A DNA stretch of 54,793 nt from Longilinea sp035560795 (lineage in GTDB: Bacteria; Chloroflexota; Anaerolineae; Anaerolineales; Anaerolineaceae): contig DATMYV010000029.1 in assembly GCA_035560795.1 (NCBI GenBank), forward strand, positions 1-54,793, given 5' to 3'. Made by a program: the position numbers and the translations under genes. Position 1 is the stretch's first letter, and each line of letters opens with the position of its first letter. Positions 23,631-33,056 of the stretch are shown here, piece after piece. Below the pieces are notes generated by a model. The model was not told the origin of the DNA. It saw only the letters and a list, made by a program, of their open reading frames with translations, and did not search any database.

Positions 23631-25568
23631 ATGCGACTCGAAAATACTGTAAATGCAACCATCTATCAAGAAGCAGTACAAACGCTTCCAAAGAAAACCC
23701 TGCGTAATTGGTTGATTGGCAACCCCTTGCAGACCGCTGATGCACCGCATCAAACGATCAATAAGACGGTCGGCCTGGCGGTTTTTGCCTCAGATGCACT
23801 CTCATCCACCGCTTATGCCACCCAGGAAATCATGATGATCCTGGCCGTTGCCGGAGCCGGGGCAATGTCATACGTCTTCCCCATCTCCATGGCAATTGTC
23901 ACCCTGATGATCATCGTCACCATCTCGTACGAACAGACCATCCACGCCTATCCAGGTGGCGGCGGCGCATATATCGTTGCACGCGATAATCTGGGGGAAT
24001 TACCTGCCCAAACCGCAGGAGCTGCACTGCTGACCGATTACATTCTGACCGTGGCTGTTTCCATCTCATCCGGTGTAGCCCAGATCATTTCAGCTTTTCC
24101 TCGCCTGGAGGCTGCCCGAGTCACCATCGCTGTCATCATGGTGTTATTCATCATGGTGATGAACTTGCGCGGTGTGAAAGAATCCGGCAAAGTCTTTGCC
24201 ATCCCGACCTATTTCTTCGTCGTTACCATGGTATTGACGGTTGGTTTGGGCCTGGTGCGTTACCTGAGCGGCTCCCTGGGCATGGTGGTCAATCCCCCAG
24301 CTTTTTCAGTCGTGGGTACACTGGGCGTTGTGGCTCCCTTCCTGCTATTGCACGCTTTTTCCAGCGGCACTTCGGCGTTGACTGGCATCGAAGCCATTTC
24401 AAATGGCATTACCGCCTTTCGCGAACCGCGCAGCAAAAACGCCGGCATTACTCTGATCTGGATGTCCGCCATCCTGGGTACGTTGTTCTTAAGCATTTCC
24501 TTCCTGGCTGGCAAGATTGGCGCTGTGCCGTCCGAGGGGGAAACGATCATCTCGCAGCTGGCCCGTACAGTTTACGGAGGACAGGACATCCTGTATCTCG
24601 CCATCATTGCCGGAACAGCCGTCATCTTGATCATGGCTGCCAATACGGCCTTCGCGGATTTTCCGCGGTTGGGTGCACTGCACGCCGGTGATGGATTCTT
24701 ACCGCGCCAGATGACTTTCCGCGGCAGCCGGCTGGTTTACTCCTGGGGCATTGTTGCGCTGGCCGCCCTGGCCTCGTTATTGATCATCCTGTTCCAGGCC
24801 AGCGTCACCCGCTTGATCCCGCTGTATGCCATCGGCGTTTTCCTTTCCTTCACACTTTCACAGACGGGCATGGCGCGCCGCTGGTGGAAATCCGGTCACC
24901 TGAAACCTGATGAGGAGATCGTCGAACCGGGGTCGGTGATCAAATTCGACCAGGGCTGGAAGACGAAGATGTTCATCAACGGTTTTGGCGCAATTTGCAC
25001 ATTTACCGTCATGATCGTCTTTGCTGCCACTAAATTCATGGATGGCGCCTGGATCATCATTTTCCTAATCCCGGTGCTGGTCACCACATTTTTTACCATC
25101 CACCGCCATTACAAAGACGTGGCGAAGAAATTATCACTGGAGAACTTCAGCGCCTCTCCCCGGATTGGCCGCCACCGGGTGGTTGTCTTGATTGCCGGTG
25201 TTCATCGCGGGTCATTGGTGGCATTGAACTATGCCCGCTCACTGGGTCCGGACGTGACTGCATTGCACGTCTCAGTGGACCATGCCGAATCTGAGAAAGT
25301 CCGGGCGAAATGGGATACCTATGGTGAGGGTACGCGCCTGGTGATCCTGGAATCGCCTTACCGCGAATTGATCGAGCCGGTACTGGATTACATTGAAAAG
25401 ATTCGCAACTCAAGGCAGCCCAATGAAATGCTAACCATCGTGGTACCGCAATTTGTCCCGGCCCATTGGTGGGAGAACTTGCTGCACAATCAGACTGCCT
25501 TGTTGCTGCGTTTTGCCCTGCTCTTCAAACCCGGCGTAGTAATTGTCGAGGTCCCTTACCAGCTATAA
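23631..25568 (+). CDS. KimA/YdaO-like APC-family transporter (probable K+ uptake)
   Basis: 645 aa: about 12 membrane helices (45-470) of the amino acid-polyamine-cation fold and a cytoplasmic C-terminal domain (about 505-645) with a USP-like alpha/beta fold. The helix I segment FASDALSSTAYATQE and PGGGGAYIVA match the KUP/KimA branch rather than typical amino-acid permeases. Bacillus KimA is a K+/H+ symporter controlled by c-di-AMP. Together with the adjacent KdpDE-like genes this suggests potassium uptake. Amino-acid transport cannot be excluded from sequence alone. Confidence 0.82.
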   Translation: MRLENTVNATIYQEAVQTLPKKTLRNWLIGNPLQTADAPHQTINKTVGLAVFASDALSSTAYATQEIMMILAVAGAGAMSYVFPISMAIVTLMIIVTISYEQTIHAYPGGGGAYIVARDNLGELPAQTAGAALLTDYILTVAVSISSGVAQIISAFPRLEAARVTIAVIMVLFIMVMNLRGVKESGKVFAIPTYFFVVTMVLTVGLGLVRYLSGSLGMVVNPPAFSVVGTLGVVAPFLLLHAFSSGTSALTGIEAISNGITAFREPRSKNAGITLIWMSAILGTLFLSISFLAGKIGAVPSEGETIISQLARTVYGGQDILYLAIIAGTAVILIMAANTAFADFPRLGALHAGDGFLPRQMTFRGSRLVYSWGIVALAALASLLIILFQASVTRLIPLYAIGVFLSFTLSQTGMARRWWKSGHLKPDEEIVEPGSVIKFDQGWKTKMFINGFGAICTFTVMIVFAATKFMDGAWIIIFLIPVLVTTFFTIHRHYKDVAKKLSLENFSASPRIGRHRVVVLIAGVHRGSLVALNYARSLGPDVTALHVSVDHAESEKVRAKWDTYGEGTRLVILESPYRELIEPVLDYIEKIRNSRQPNEMLTIVVPQFVPAHWWENLLHNQTALLLRFALLFKPGVVIVEVPYQL

Positions 25569-25676
25569 AGCCGTTCATGCCACAGGATATGGATCGAATA
25601 TGCGGCAGCGTCCCAATTTCCTCAAGGACTGTCGTCCATGGCGGGGTTTTTCCCCATCTCCATTCTGCCAGCTTTT

Positions 25677-27170
25677 CTAATTTTTCTGTCTGGGGTTCAA
25701 TGCCGGGTAAAGCTGCTTAAAATCGTGATAGGCGCGATCGTATTTTTCCACTGCGCCCGGATCGGGCAGGATTGCTGAAGCAGGCGCTGGCACAGTGTGG
25801 ATTGCATCCATGAAACTGGTAAAATGTCCGCTGCCCACACCGGCCAGTAGAGCCGCGCCGCGGGCGGTGGCTTCTGGGTTGGCAGCGGGCAGAATGGGAA
25901 GATTGGAGATGTTGGCCTGCAGCTGCAGCCAAAGGGGATGCCGATTTGCCCCGCCGCTGGACAGCACCGCCTCAGGACGGACGCCGAGCTCTCCCAGCAA
26001 ATCCAGGCCTTGCCGCATGGCAAACACCACACCTTCCATCACAGCGCGCGCAAGGGCTGGCCGTCCGTGGCGCAGTGTCAGTCCGATAAAGGCAGCCGTC
26101 GCACCAGGATCCATATGCGGGGTGCGTTCCCCGGCCAGATAGGGCAGGAAGAATAGACCATCAAGCGCGGCTTCAACCCCCGCAGCAGCATCTGCCAATT
26201 CGGCATAGCTGCTGACCGGCAGAATCTGATCGCGCAGCCAGCGCAGCGACAATCCAGCCGTAAGCATGGCGGCCTCCAGGTGCCAAAGGGATGGCAGCAC
26301 GTGACAAAACAGATGCAGCCGCAATAGTGGATCATGGACAGGCTGCGCTAGCGGCGCAAACCACTGCCCGCCGGTTCCAATGCTGGCCGATACCTGTCCA
26401 GGTTCGATGATACCCTGCCCCAGTGCCTGCACGGCCTGATCGCTCCCGCCAAACACCACCGGCGTACCCACTCTCAATCCCAGGTCAGAGGCTGCCTGGC
26501 GAGTGAGCCCACCGCAGATGTCGGCCGACGCACCCAGCGGCGGCATTTGATCAGTGCTCAAGTGGGCGATTTTGAGCAGCGCCGGACTCCACGCGCGGAT
26601 ATGGGGGTCGAATAACAGCGTGGCAGAGGCATCGCTGGGTTCGCTGCCTATCACGCCGGTGAACTGGAAACGCAGAAAATCCTTGGGCTGCAGCAGCCAG
26701 CGCGTGTGCAGGACGGTCCCGGGTTCGTTTTCAAGCAGCCACAACCAGGATGACAACGCAAAACCCGCCGCAATCGGGTTGCCCGCACAGGCAGCCAATT
26801 CTTCCCGTCCTAATTGCCCAGTGACCCTATCCACTTGCACTTTACTGCGCTGGTCCGCCCATAGAATAGCAGGTCTCACTGCCGCGCCGCGCTCATCGAG
26901 GCAAACCAGGCTGTGCATCTGCCCAGCCAACCCGACTGCTTCCACCTGCTCAGCGCGCAGGCTGGCTGCGGACAACGCCTGGCGCACTGCGATGCAGGCA
27001 GCATCGTACCAGATGTGCGGATTTTGTTCCGCCCAGCCTGGATGCGGCGAGTTGATGGCGTATTCCTTGCCAGCTGAAGCGAGCAGCAGACCTTTTTCAT
27101 CCAGCACGGCTGCTTTCAGTCCGGAGGTTCCCAGGTCAATTCCGAGCAGACACTTGTCCATCGACTTCAT
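25677..27170 (-). CDS. xylB: Xylulokinase (FGGY carbohydrate kinase)
   Basis: Phosphorylates D-xylulose for the pentose phosphate pathway, about 497 aa. N-terminal GIDLGTSGLKAAVLDEKG, the substrate loop GQMHSLV, LWADQRS and the second-domain GGSDQAVQALGQG (catalytic Asp) fit XylB. The start is uncertain: GTG 27179, ATG 27170 and ATG 27161 are all in frame and none has a good ribosome site; 27170 is a compromise. The gene begins directly after the terminator of the upstream gene. No xylose isomerase or transporter is nearby, so other FGGY substrates remain possible. Confidence 0.88.
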   Translation of the reverse strand: MKSMDKCLLGIDLGTSGLKAAVLDEKGLLLASAGKEYAINSPHPGWAEQNPHIWYDAACIAVRQALSAASLRAEQVEAVGLAGQMHSLVCLDERGAAVRPAILWADQRSKVQVDRVTGQLGREELAACAGNPIAAGFALSSWLWLLENEPGTVLHTRWLLQPKDFLRFQFTGVIGSEPSDASATLLFDPHIRAWSPALLKIAHLSTDQMPPLGASADICGGLTRQAASDLGLRVGTPVVFGGSDQAVQALGQGIIEPGQVSASIGTGGQWFAPLAQPVHDPLLRLHLFCHVLPSLWHLEAAMLTAGLSLRWLRDQILPVSSYAELADAAAGVEAALDGLFFLPYLAGERTPHMDPGATAAFIGLTLRHGRPALARAVMEGVVFAMRQGLDLLGELGVRPEAVLSSGGANRHPLWLQLQANISNLPILPAANPEATARGAALLAGVGSGHFTSFMDAIHTVPAPASAILPDPGAVEKYDRAYHDFKQLYPALNPRQKN

Positions 27171-27181
27171 TATAGTCACAT

Positions 27182-27217
27182 AAAAACGGGGTTTTCTCCG
27201 ATGTTTGAGAAAACCCC
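27182..27217 (-). terminator. Terminator of DUF2179-type gene
   Basis: GGGGTTTTCTC and GAGAAAACCCC (27188-27198 with 27207-27217), 8-nt loop, followed on the minus strand by GTTTTT. The xylB start codon lies within about 10 nt of the T-run. Confidence 0.85.
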
Positions 27218-27240
27218 GCCGGTTCCTTCGCTGCCCTTCT

Positions 27241-27768
27241 TTACGCCCGCCAGAAGCCGCGCCTTACCTGGCGCACATCTGAGGTCGTGATAAACGCGCT
27301 TGGATCTTCCTCAAGCACAATTGTTTCAACCGCATCCACCTTTTTTCGCAGCACGCTGCAGTGCAGCACCGTGACCGTGCCGTCTTTGCCGCGTCCGGCC
27401 ACTTCGGTGACCCCAAAGCCGTCCTTGCGCAGCGCTTCAGCAACGGCCGCCCCGCGCGTCGAACTGTATATGGTCAAATGGATATGTCCCAGCGCCATAC
27501 GCTCTTCAATCAACATCCCAACCACGTTACCGGTGGCAAAACCGGCGGCATAACCCAGGACATTGAAGAGGTTGTTCAAATTGGAAAGCACCGAGCTGAT
27601 AGCCACAACAAAAATGAGCGCCTGGAAGAATCCCAATACCCAGGCCAGACCTTTTCGCCCGCGCACCACGAACAAGACCCGGATCGTATCCAGACTCATG
27701 TCGCCGATGCGCAGTACAAAGATCAACAATGCCCCCAGCAGGGACTCCACTGTAAAAATCGCTTCCAT
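27241..27768 (-). CDS. UPF0316/DUF2179-family membrane protein
   Basis: 175 aa with three N-terminal membrane helices (about 8-28, 40-60, 65-88) containing RIGDMSLDTIRVLFVVRG, a signature of the DUF5698/UPF0316 family, and a cytoplasmic DUF2179 domain (about 95-170) of the kind that follows YitT-type membrane parts. Biochemical role unknown. It is 24 nt downstream of the glucan phosphorylase stop and probably on the same transcript, ended by the 27182-27217 terminator. Confidence 0.85.
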   Translation of the reverse strand: MEAIFTVESLLGALLIFVLRIGDMSLDTIRVLFVVRGRKGLAWVLGFFQALIFVVAISSVLSNLNNLFNVLGYAAGFATGNVVGMLIEERMALGHIHLTIYSSTRGAAVAEALRKDGFGVTEVAGRGKDGTVTVLHCSVLRKKVDAVETIVLEEDPSAFITTSDVRQVRRGFWRA

Positions 27769-27791
27769 GCCTGCCTACTCCTTCTGGCCGG

Positions 27792-29948
27792 TTATTTGCC
27801 TTCGGCCCGTATAGCAGACTCATACATTTCGGTCATGTATTCTTTTACCATGCGGCGGGTGCTGAATATCGGCGCCAGGGTGCGGATTGATTCCTTAACG
27901 CGATCGATCCATTCGATTGGCAAGTTATCGGCTGTGCGGTTTTCATAATACAGGGGAATAATTTCATTCTCCAGGGTATTGTACAGGTGCTCCGCATCAG
28001 CATCATCCTGCTGTTGGGGGTTGTCGGATTCTTGGTCATCACCAATCGCCCAGCCGTTCTTACCGTTAAACCCTTCGCGCCACCAGCCATCCAGGACCGA
28101 AAAGTTCAGTACCCCATTGATCGCTGCCTTCATGCCGGAGGTACCGGAAGCCTCGTTCGGCCGGCGCGGTGTATTCATCCAGACATCCACGCCCTGCACC
28201 AAGAAGCGAGCCACATTCATATCGTAATCTTCCAGGAATACCAGGCGGCCGCCGGATTTTGAATCTTTCACCGCCCGGTAGACCTGTTGAATGATCAGTT
28301 TTCCTGGTTCATCGGCTGGATGAGCCTTGCCAGCAAAGACAATTTGCACCGGGCGTGCATAATTGGTAATGATGCGAAGCAGTCGGTCGTAATCACGGAA
28401 GATCAGGTTGGCACGTTTATAGGTGGCAAAACGGCGGGCAAATCCGATGGTTAAAGAATAGGGTTCCAGGAAGAGACCGCCCGCAACCACCTGAGCAGGG
28501 GTAATGCTACCGCCCTGCCAGAGGGAACGGGTGCGTTCGTTGGCAAACACCACCAGCTTGCGTTTGAGGTGGCGGCGCACCTGCCAAAGTTCGCCATCTG
28601 GAATGTTTTCGACCTGCGCCCACATTTCGGGATCGTCGATGTGTTTCATCCAATCGGCACCCAGGTAGCGGTCAAAGAGCAGCCGCAACCGGCGTGCCAT
28701 GAAGGTACCCGTGTGAACGCCATTGGTAATATGGGTGATGGGAACTTCATCGACGCGTTTCTTCGGCCAAATCCAATTCCACATACGGCGTGAAACTTGC
28801 CCGTGCAATTCGGAAACCGCATTGCGGTAATCGGAAAGTTTGAGCGCCAACACCGGCATGCAGAATGATTCACCCCAGGGTTGGTTCAGGTGTCCCAGTT
28901 CAACGAACTGGTCGCGGGTCAGGTTGAGCTCAGGCCATACCTGGGCAAAATATTTATCAATCAGCCAGATCGGAAACTGATCGTTGCCGGCCGGGACGGG
29001 CGTGTGGGTGGTGAAAACATTCGATTTGCTGATGGCAGCGGCAGCCTGGTCAAAGGTTTGGCCTTTGCGGACCAATTCCAGGGCGCGTTCAACGGCAAGA
29101 AAGGCTGAATGGCCTTCGTTCATATGCCAGACATTCGGGTGATAGCCCAACAATCGTAGAGCCCTAACACCGCCCATGCCTAGCAAAATTTCCTGCGAAA
29201 TACGCACTTCAAGATCATTGCTGTAAAGGCGGGCGGTCAGCTGGCGATCGCCGTTGTTGTTTTCATCCAGGTTGGTATCCAACAGGTAAAGCATGACCCG
29301 GCCGACGCGCACTTCCCAAATGCGCGCATAAACGCTGCGGCCAGGGAGTTCCACCGAGATCATCAGCGGCTTGTCATCTTTATCCAAAACGGGCACGACC
29401 GGCATTTGATCGAAATCAAGGAATTGATTTCGTGTTTCCTGCCAGCCATCTTCAGTGATATGTTGGGCAAAATATCCCTGGTTATAAATGAAGCCAACGG
29501 CAACCAACGGAATGCCCAGGTCGCTGGATTCTTTCAAATGGTCTCCGGCCAGCACGCCCAGACCACCCGCGTAAACCGGCAGCGATTCATGCAGGCCGAA
29601 TTCAAATGAAAAGTATGCGACCTGTTTGTCCTTTCCCTTTGGATAGGTTGTGGCATACCAGGTATCTGTCGCGTTTATGTAACTGTCAAAATTCTTGATC
29701 ACGCGGTCGTAAAATTCAAGATAATACCTGTCGTTCGTAACTGCATTTAACAGCGAACGTTCAACCTTGCACAAAAAAGCCACGGGGTTGTGGTTCAACG
29801 AATCCCACAACGGTTTGTTGATTTGTGCAAAAAGCATTTGAGCTTCAGGATTCCATACCCACCACAGGTTGTAGGCAAGCTGGCCAAGGCGGCTGATGCG
29901 ACGCGGCAAGCTGAACTGATTGGGAAGGTCCCGCATATATTGTTCCAT
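27792..29948 (-). CDS. glgP: Alpha-glucan phosphorylase (short form)
   Basis: Releases glucose 1-phosphate from glycogen or maltodextrin, 718 aa, GT35 family. It is the compact type found in Thermotoga and many Chloroflexota rather than the 800-aa E. coli type. NPVAFLCKVERSLLNAVTND, AYFSFEFGLHESLPVYAGGLGVLAGDHLK and the PLP site SGTSGMKAAINGVLN (Lys) are present. ATG 29948 gives the usual N-terminus MEQYMRDLPN; ribosome site weak. The DUF1957-type or branching enzymes often adjacent are absent here. Confidence 0.95.
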   Translation of the reverse strand: MEQYMRDLPNQFSLPRRISRLGQLAYNLWWVWNPEAQMLFAQINKPLWDSLNHNPVAFLCKVERSLLNAVTNDRYYLEFYDRVIKNFDSYINATDTWYATTYPKGKDKQVAYFSFEFGLHESLPVYAGGLGVLAGDHLKESSDLGIPLVAVGFIYNQGYFAQHITEDGWQETRNQFLDFDQMPVVPVLDKDDKPLMISVELPGRSVYARIWEVRVGRVMLYLLDTNLDENNNGDRQLTARLYSNDLEVRISQEILLGMGGVRALRLLGYHPNVWHMNEGHSAFLAVERALELVRKGQTFDQAAAAISKSNVFTTHTPVPAGNDQFPIWLIDKYFAQVWPELNLTRDQFVELGHLNQPWGESFCMPVLALKLSDYRNAVSELHGQVSRRMWNWIWPKKRVDEVPITHITNGVHTGTFMARRLRLLFDRYLGADWMKHIDDPEMWAQVENIPDGELWQVRRHLKRKLVVFANERTRSLWQGGSITPAQVVAGGLFLEPYSLTIGFARRFATYKRANLIFRDYDRLLRIITNYARPVQIVFAGKAHPADEPGKLIIQQVYRAVKDSKSGGRLVFLEDYDMNVARFLVQGVDVWMNTPRRPNEASGTSGMKAAINGVLNFSVLDGWWREGFNGKNGWAIGDDQESDNPQQQDDADAEHLYNTLENEIIPLYYENRTADNLPIEWIDRVKESIRTLAPIFSTRRMVKEYMTEMYESAIRAEGK

Positions 29949-29984
29949 AAATAGTTTTTCACTTTCAAAGATCAAAGATAAATG

Positions 29985-30015
29985 CCTGGTGGTCAGGACC
30001 TGCCAGGGTTTTTTG
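29985..30015 (+). terminator. Plus-strand terminator-like hairpin upstream of glgP
   Basis: CCTGG (29985-29989) pairs with CCAGG (30003-30007) and GGT with ACC inside; a GTTTTTTG tail follows on the plus strand. No plus-strand gene precedes it, so it faces an antisense direction across glgP's promoter region. Confidence 0.5.
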
Positions 30016-30064
30016 TTAATAAATTGAACATAAAAGGTAATTTGCTGGGGATTATACCATAGCG

Positions 30065-30427
30065 TTAATGAATCCGGTTGCGTTTTTCCAACGGCAGCCA
30101 GACCGTGCTTTGATCACCAACCACGGCGAATTGAATGATTTCATCCATTGGTTTGATGGCTGCCAAAAGCGTAAAATCACCGGTCTCTTCATCGTCCTGA
30201 AAGAATTTCCGCATCTGGCTGCGCGCCTGTTCTTCATTATCGGCAAATGCTGAGACCAGTTCGCCGGCATTAATCCCGTCGGAATCACCGTGCAGTAAAA
30301 CCGCCACCCAGATGGTTTGTTCGCCCTCATGTTCAGCCTCTCGGCTGCCAACTTTTTTGACCAAATTGCCCTCACGAACCAAAATCTTCTCTACTCCGGC
30401 CGCTGTTTGGCTGCCCGGGAAGGCCAA
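30065..30427 (-). CDS. Hypothetical acidic protein
   Basis: About 120 aa, mostly alpha/beta with no membrane segment. The best frame starts at TTG 30427 (GGAG 5 nt upstream) or TTG 30382; the shorter one would give 105 aa. Charge and codon pattern favour this frame over the overlapping one on the same strand. No family recognised. It is divergent from the C39-like gene and upstream of glgP. Confidence 0.55.
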   Translation of the reverse strand: MAFPGSQTAAGVEKILVREGNLVKKVGSREAEHEGEQTIWVAVLLHGDSDGINAGELVSAFADNEEQARSQMRKFFQDDEETGDFTLLAAIKPMDEIIQFAVVGDQSTVWLPLEKRNRIH

Positions 30428-30477
30428 TTATACTCCGTTTTCACGCATCCGCGCCTTCCTGGAGGCCTGGGAGAAAA

Positions 30478-30486
30478 TGTTATAAT
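30478..30486 (+). promoter_or_regulatory. Extended -10 promoter of C39-like gene (leaderless)
   Basis: TGTTATAAT: a TGn element joined to TATAAT (30481-30486). ATG 30493 is exactly at the predicted +1, so the message should have no leader; there is no Shine-Dalgarno. Confidence 0.6.
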
Positions 30487-30492
30487 CCTCTT

Positions 30493-31794
30493 ATGAATTC
30501 GGTTTTGAAGAAGGTTTTAATTACTCTGGCAATCCTGGCGCTGTTGGCCGGCCTGGCGATGAGTCTGCCGCCGGTGCGCGACCGCGTAATCTGGCGCGTA
30601 GATAACGCGCTCACCTGGCTGCGTTTTATCCTCAATCCTCCGGAAAAAGTCGATTTTTCTTTATCTTCCACCTCTGCCGCCTTTACGCCCGAGTTGCCAA
30701 CCCTCCAACCGAGCGCGACGGTGGCTGTAACCGCCACTCCGCCGGAAGCCACCGCCCTGCCGCCGGCGCCGACCTTGACTGCCACGCCGCTGCCAGCTTC
30801 TATCCGGTTAACGGGGGTTATCTATCAAACCCAACACGGCTATTTCAACTATTGTGCGCCCGCCAACCTGTTTATGGCATTGAGCTATTGGGGCTGGCAG
30901 GGTAAGGTGACAGAACTTGGCCCGGCTCTCAAGCCCTTCGCAAAAGATAAAAATGTCATGCCGTATGAATTGGTGGACTACGTAAATACCTACACTAATC
31001 TAAAAGCGCTGGAACGTGTGGGCGGCAGCCAGGAATTAATCAAGCGTTTTTTGGCCGCCGGATATCCTTTGCTGATTGAAAAAGGGTTCCGCACCCGCGA
31101 CCTGAATGGGCGCATTAGTTGGATGGGCCATTACAATGTGATCACCGGCTATGACGATGCGAAAAAAATCTTCATCGTCCAGGATTCCTACATCAAAGAA
31201 AATAACGAAGTCTCCTATGATTTACTCGAAGAGGAATGGCTTGCGTTCAATTATTCTTACGTATTGGTCTACCCGCCTGACAAGGAAAATGAAGTCATGA
31301 CGCTGCTGGGCACGGATGCGGACGCAACTGCCAACATTCTCGCCGCGCTGGAAAAATCCTCAGCACAGATCTATCAATCCGAAGGCGTGGATCAATTCTT
31401 TGCCTGGTACAACTACGGCACCAACCTGGTGAAACTGCAGGATTTCAGCGGCGCGGCCAAGGCTTATGACAGTGCGCTGGCGGCCTACAACATGCTTCCT
31501 GATGACCTCACCCTGCGCCCTTACCGCATCCTCTGGTATGAGACCGGCCCATACTTTGCTTATTACTACACCGGCCGGTACAGCGACGTGATCCAACTTG
31601 CCACCAATAATTCCATCGCAGTGGTCAAAGACGATGAACCGGCGTTGGAAGAAAGTTTTTACTGGCGAGCAATGGCGCGGGTTGCCATTGGAGAAACCGG
31701 CGGGGCGGTTGAAGACGTACAGACCTGTTTAAAGTATCATGAAGGGTTTGCGCCCTGTACTGCCTTGGCACAGGAACTGGGAATTCAACCTTAA
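30493..31794 (+). CDS. Exported C39-like cysteine peptidase with TPR region
   Basis: 433 aa. A membrane anchor or signal (6-25) and a Thr/Pro-rich linker (60-102) precede a papain-like C39 domain (about 105-260) with Cys121 (YCAPANLFMAL), His213 (MGHYNVITGYDD) and Asp231 (VQDSY) as a plausible triad. The C-terminal 150 residues form TPR-like helices. It lacks an ABC transporter, so it is not a bacteriocin processing exporter; extracellular protein turnover or surface processing is more likely. Substrate unknown. Confidence 0.85.
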   Translation: MNSVLKKVLITLAILALLAGLAMSLPPVRDRVIWRVDNALTWLRFILNPPEKVDFSLSSTSAAFTPELPTLQPSATVAVTATPPEATALPPAPTLTATPLPASIRLTGVIYQTQHGYFNYCAPANLFMALSYWGWQGKVTELGPALKPFAKDKNVMPYELVDYVNTYTNLKALERVGGSQELIKRFLAAGYPLLIEKGFRTRDLNGRISWMGHYNVITGYDDAKKIFIVQDSYIKENNEVSYDLLEEEWLAFNYSYVLVYPPDKENEVMTLLGTDADATANILAALEKSSAQIYQSEGVDQFFAWYNYGTNLVKLQDFSGAAKAYDSALAAYNMLPDDLTLRPYRILWYETGPYFAYYYTGRYSDVIQLATNNSIAVVKDDEPALEESFYWRAMARVAIGETGGAVEDVQTCLKYHEGFAPCTALAQELGIQP

Positions 31795-31807
31795 CGGGGG
31801 TTTTGCA

Positions 31808-33046
31808 TTGAAAATCGTTCACTTCGCCGATGCCCACATTGATATGGTCAGCCAGGGAAAGCGCGACCCGGCCAGCGGATTGCCCATCCGCGTGCTGGAT
31901 TTTCTCAAATCGCTTGATACGATTGTCGATACTGCCGTCCAGGAGCATGCCGATCTGGTGATCTTCGCCGGCGATGCCTACCGCGACCGCACGCCTGTGC
32001 CGACTTTTCAACGCGAATTTGGCAAACGCATCATGCGACTGTCAGAAGCGAAATTGCCCACTTTGCTGCTGGTCGGAAACCACGATCTTTCGCCTGCCTA
32101 CGGCCGCGCCCATGCTTTGCAGGAATTTGAAACGCTGCAAGTGCCGTTTGTGCGCGTTTCACGCAAGCCAGAACTGCTCGGCCCGGATGAGCTTTTCGGC
32201 TTGCCGCTGCAAATCATCACGCTGCCGTGGATCAACCGATCCGCTTTCATAAGCGCGCAGGAGATTTCCAGCGAGCAGACCAGTGACATCTTCGAAAAAA
32301 TGGAAGACCAAATCATCCGCGTGATGAACGCGATGGTTGAAACAGCGCGAACCGACCTGCCATTGATTCTTGCCGCGCACGCTTCTGTGCAAGGGGCGCT
32401 TTACGGCGGCGAACGCAGCGTGATGTTGGGCGGCGATTTGGTGCTCTCCGGTTCGCTGGTACGCAACCCCAGATTCTCCTACGTGGCGCTCGGTCATATT
32501 CACAAAGCGCAAAACTTGAATGAGGGCAGCCAGCCGCCGGTGGTTTATCCAGGCTCCATCGAGCGAGTCGATTTTGGAGAAGCGGCCGATGAGAAGAAGT
32601 TTGTAATTGCCCATGTTGAAAACGGCAAGGATACGCGCATCGAGTGGCGAAAACTGACTGGACGGCGTTTCATCGACCGCACTGTCAAAGTGGATTCAGC
32701 CGACGCGTTGATGCCAGCATGCCTGGCGGCCCTGGCCGACCCGGAAGAATTGCGGGATGCCGTAGTACGTTTGACGGTCGTTTACCCGCGCGAATACGAA
32801 GCCCTGCTTGACGAAGGCGAACTGCGCCGCCGGGCTGAAACCGCTTTCGAATTTCACTTCCTGCGCCGGCCGCAAATGGAAAACCGAGTCCGCCTGGCCG
32901 GCGATCAAACCATCAGCAGCCTGTCGCCGCTTGAACTGCTGGATTTGTATTGGAAGAGCCTTCACAGCCAACCCGAAGAGGCTGAAGAACTGCAAAAATT
33001 AGCCGCTGAAATGCTGGCAGCCGCCGTGCAAACATCCACCGATTGA
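31808..33046 (+). CDS. sbcD: Exonuclease subunit SbcD (Mre11-like)
   Basis: Mn2+-dependent nuclease of the SbcCD complex that opens DNA hairpins and ends, 412 aa. The start is TTG 31808 after GGGGG; longer frames run into the previous gene. Metallophosphoesterase motifs in order: FADAHID, GDAYRDR, GNHD, AAHASVQG and GHIHK. The C-terminal half is the Mre11 capping domain. Its partner sbcC lies two genes downstream, with a membrane transporter gene in between. Confidence 0.94.
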   Translation: MKIVHFADAHIDMVSQGKRDPASGLPIRVLDFLKSLDTIVDTAVQEHADLVIFAGDAYRDRTPVPTFQREFGKRIMRLSEAKLPTLLLVGNHDLSPAYGRAHALQEFETLQVPFVRVSRKPELLGPDELFGLPLQIITLPWINRSAFISAQEISSEQTSDIFEKMEDQIIRVMNAMVETARTDLPLILAAHASVQGALYGGERSVMLGGDLVLSGSLVRNPRFSYVALGHIHKAQNLNEGSQPPVVYPGSIERVDFGEAADEKKFVIAHVENGKDTRIEWRKLTGRRFIDRTVKVDSADALMPACLAALADPEELRDAVVRLTVVYPREYEALLDEGELRRRAETAFEFHFLRRPQMENRVRLAGDQTISSLSPLELLDLYWKSLHSQPEEAEELQKLAAEMLAAAVQTSTD

Positions 33047-33056
33047 GAATTCCGCT

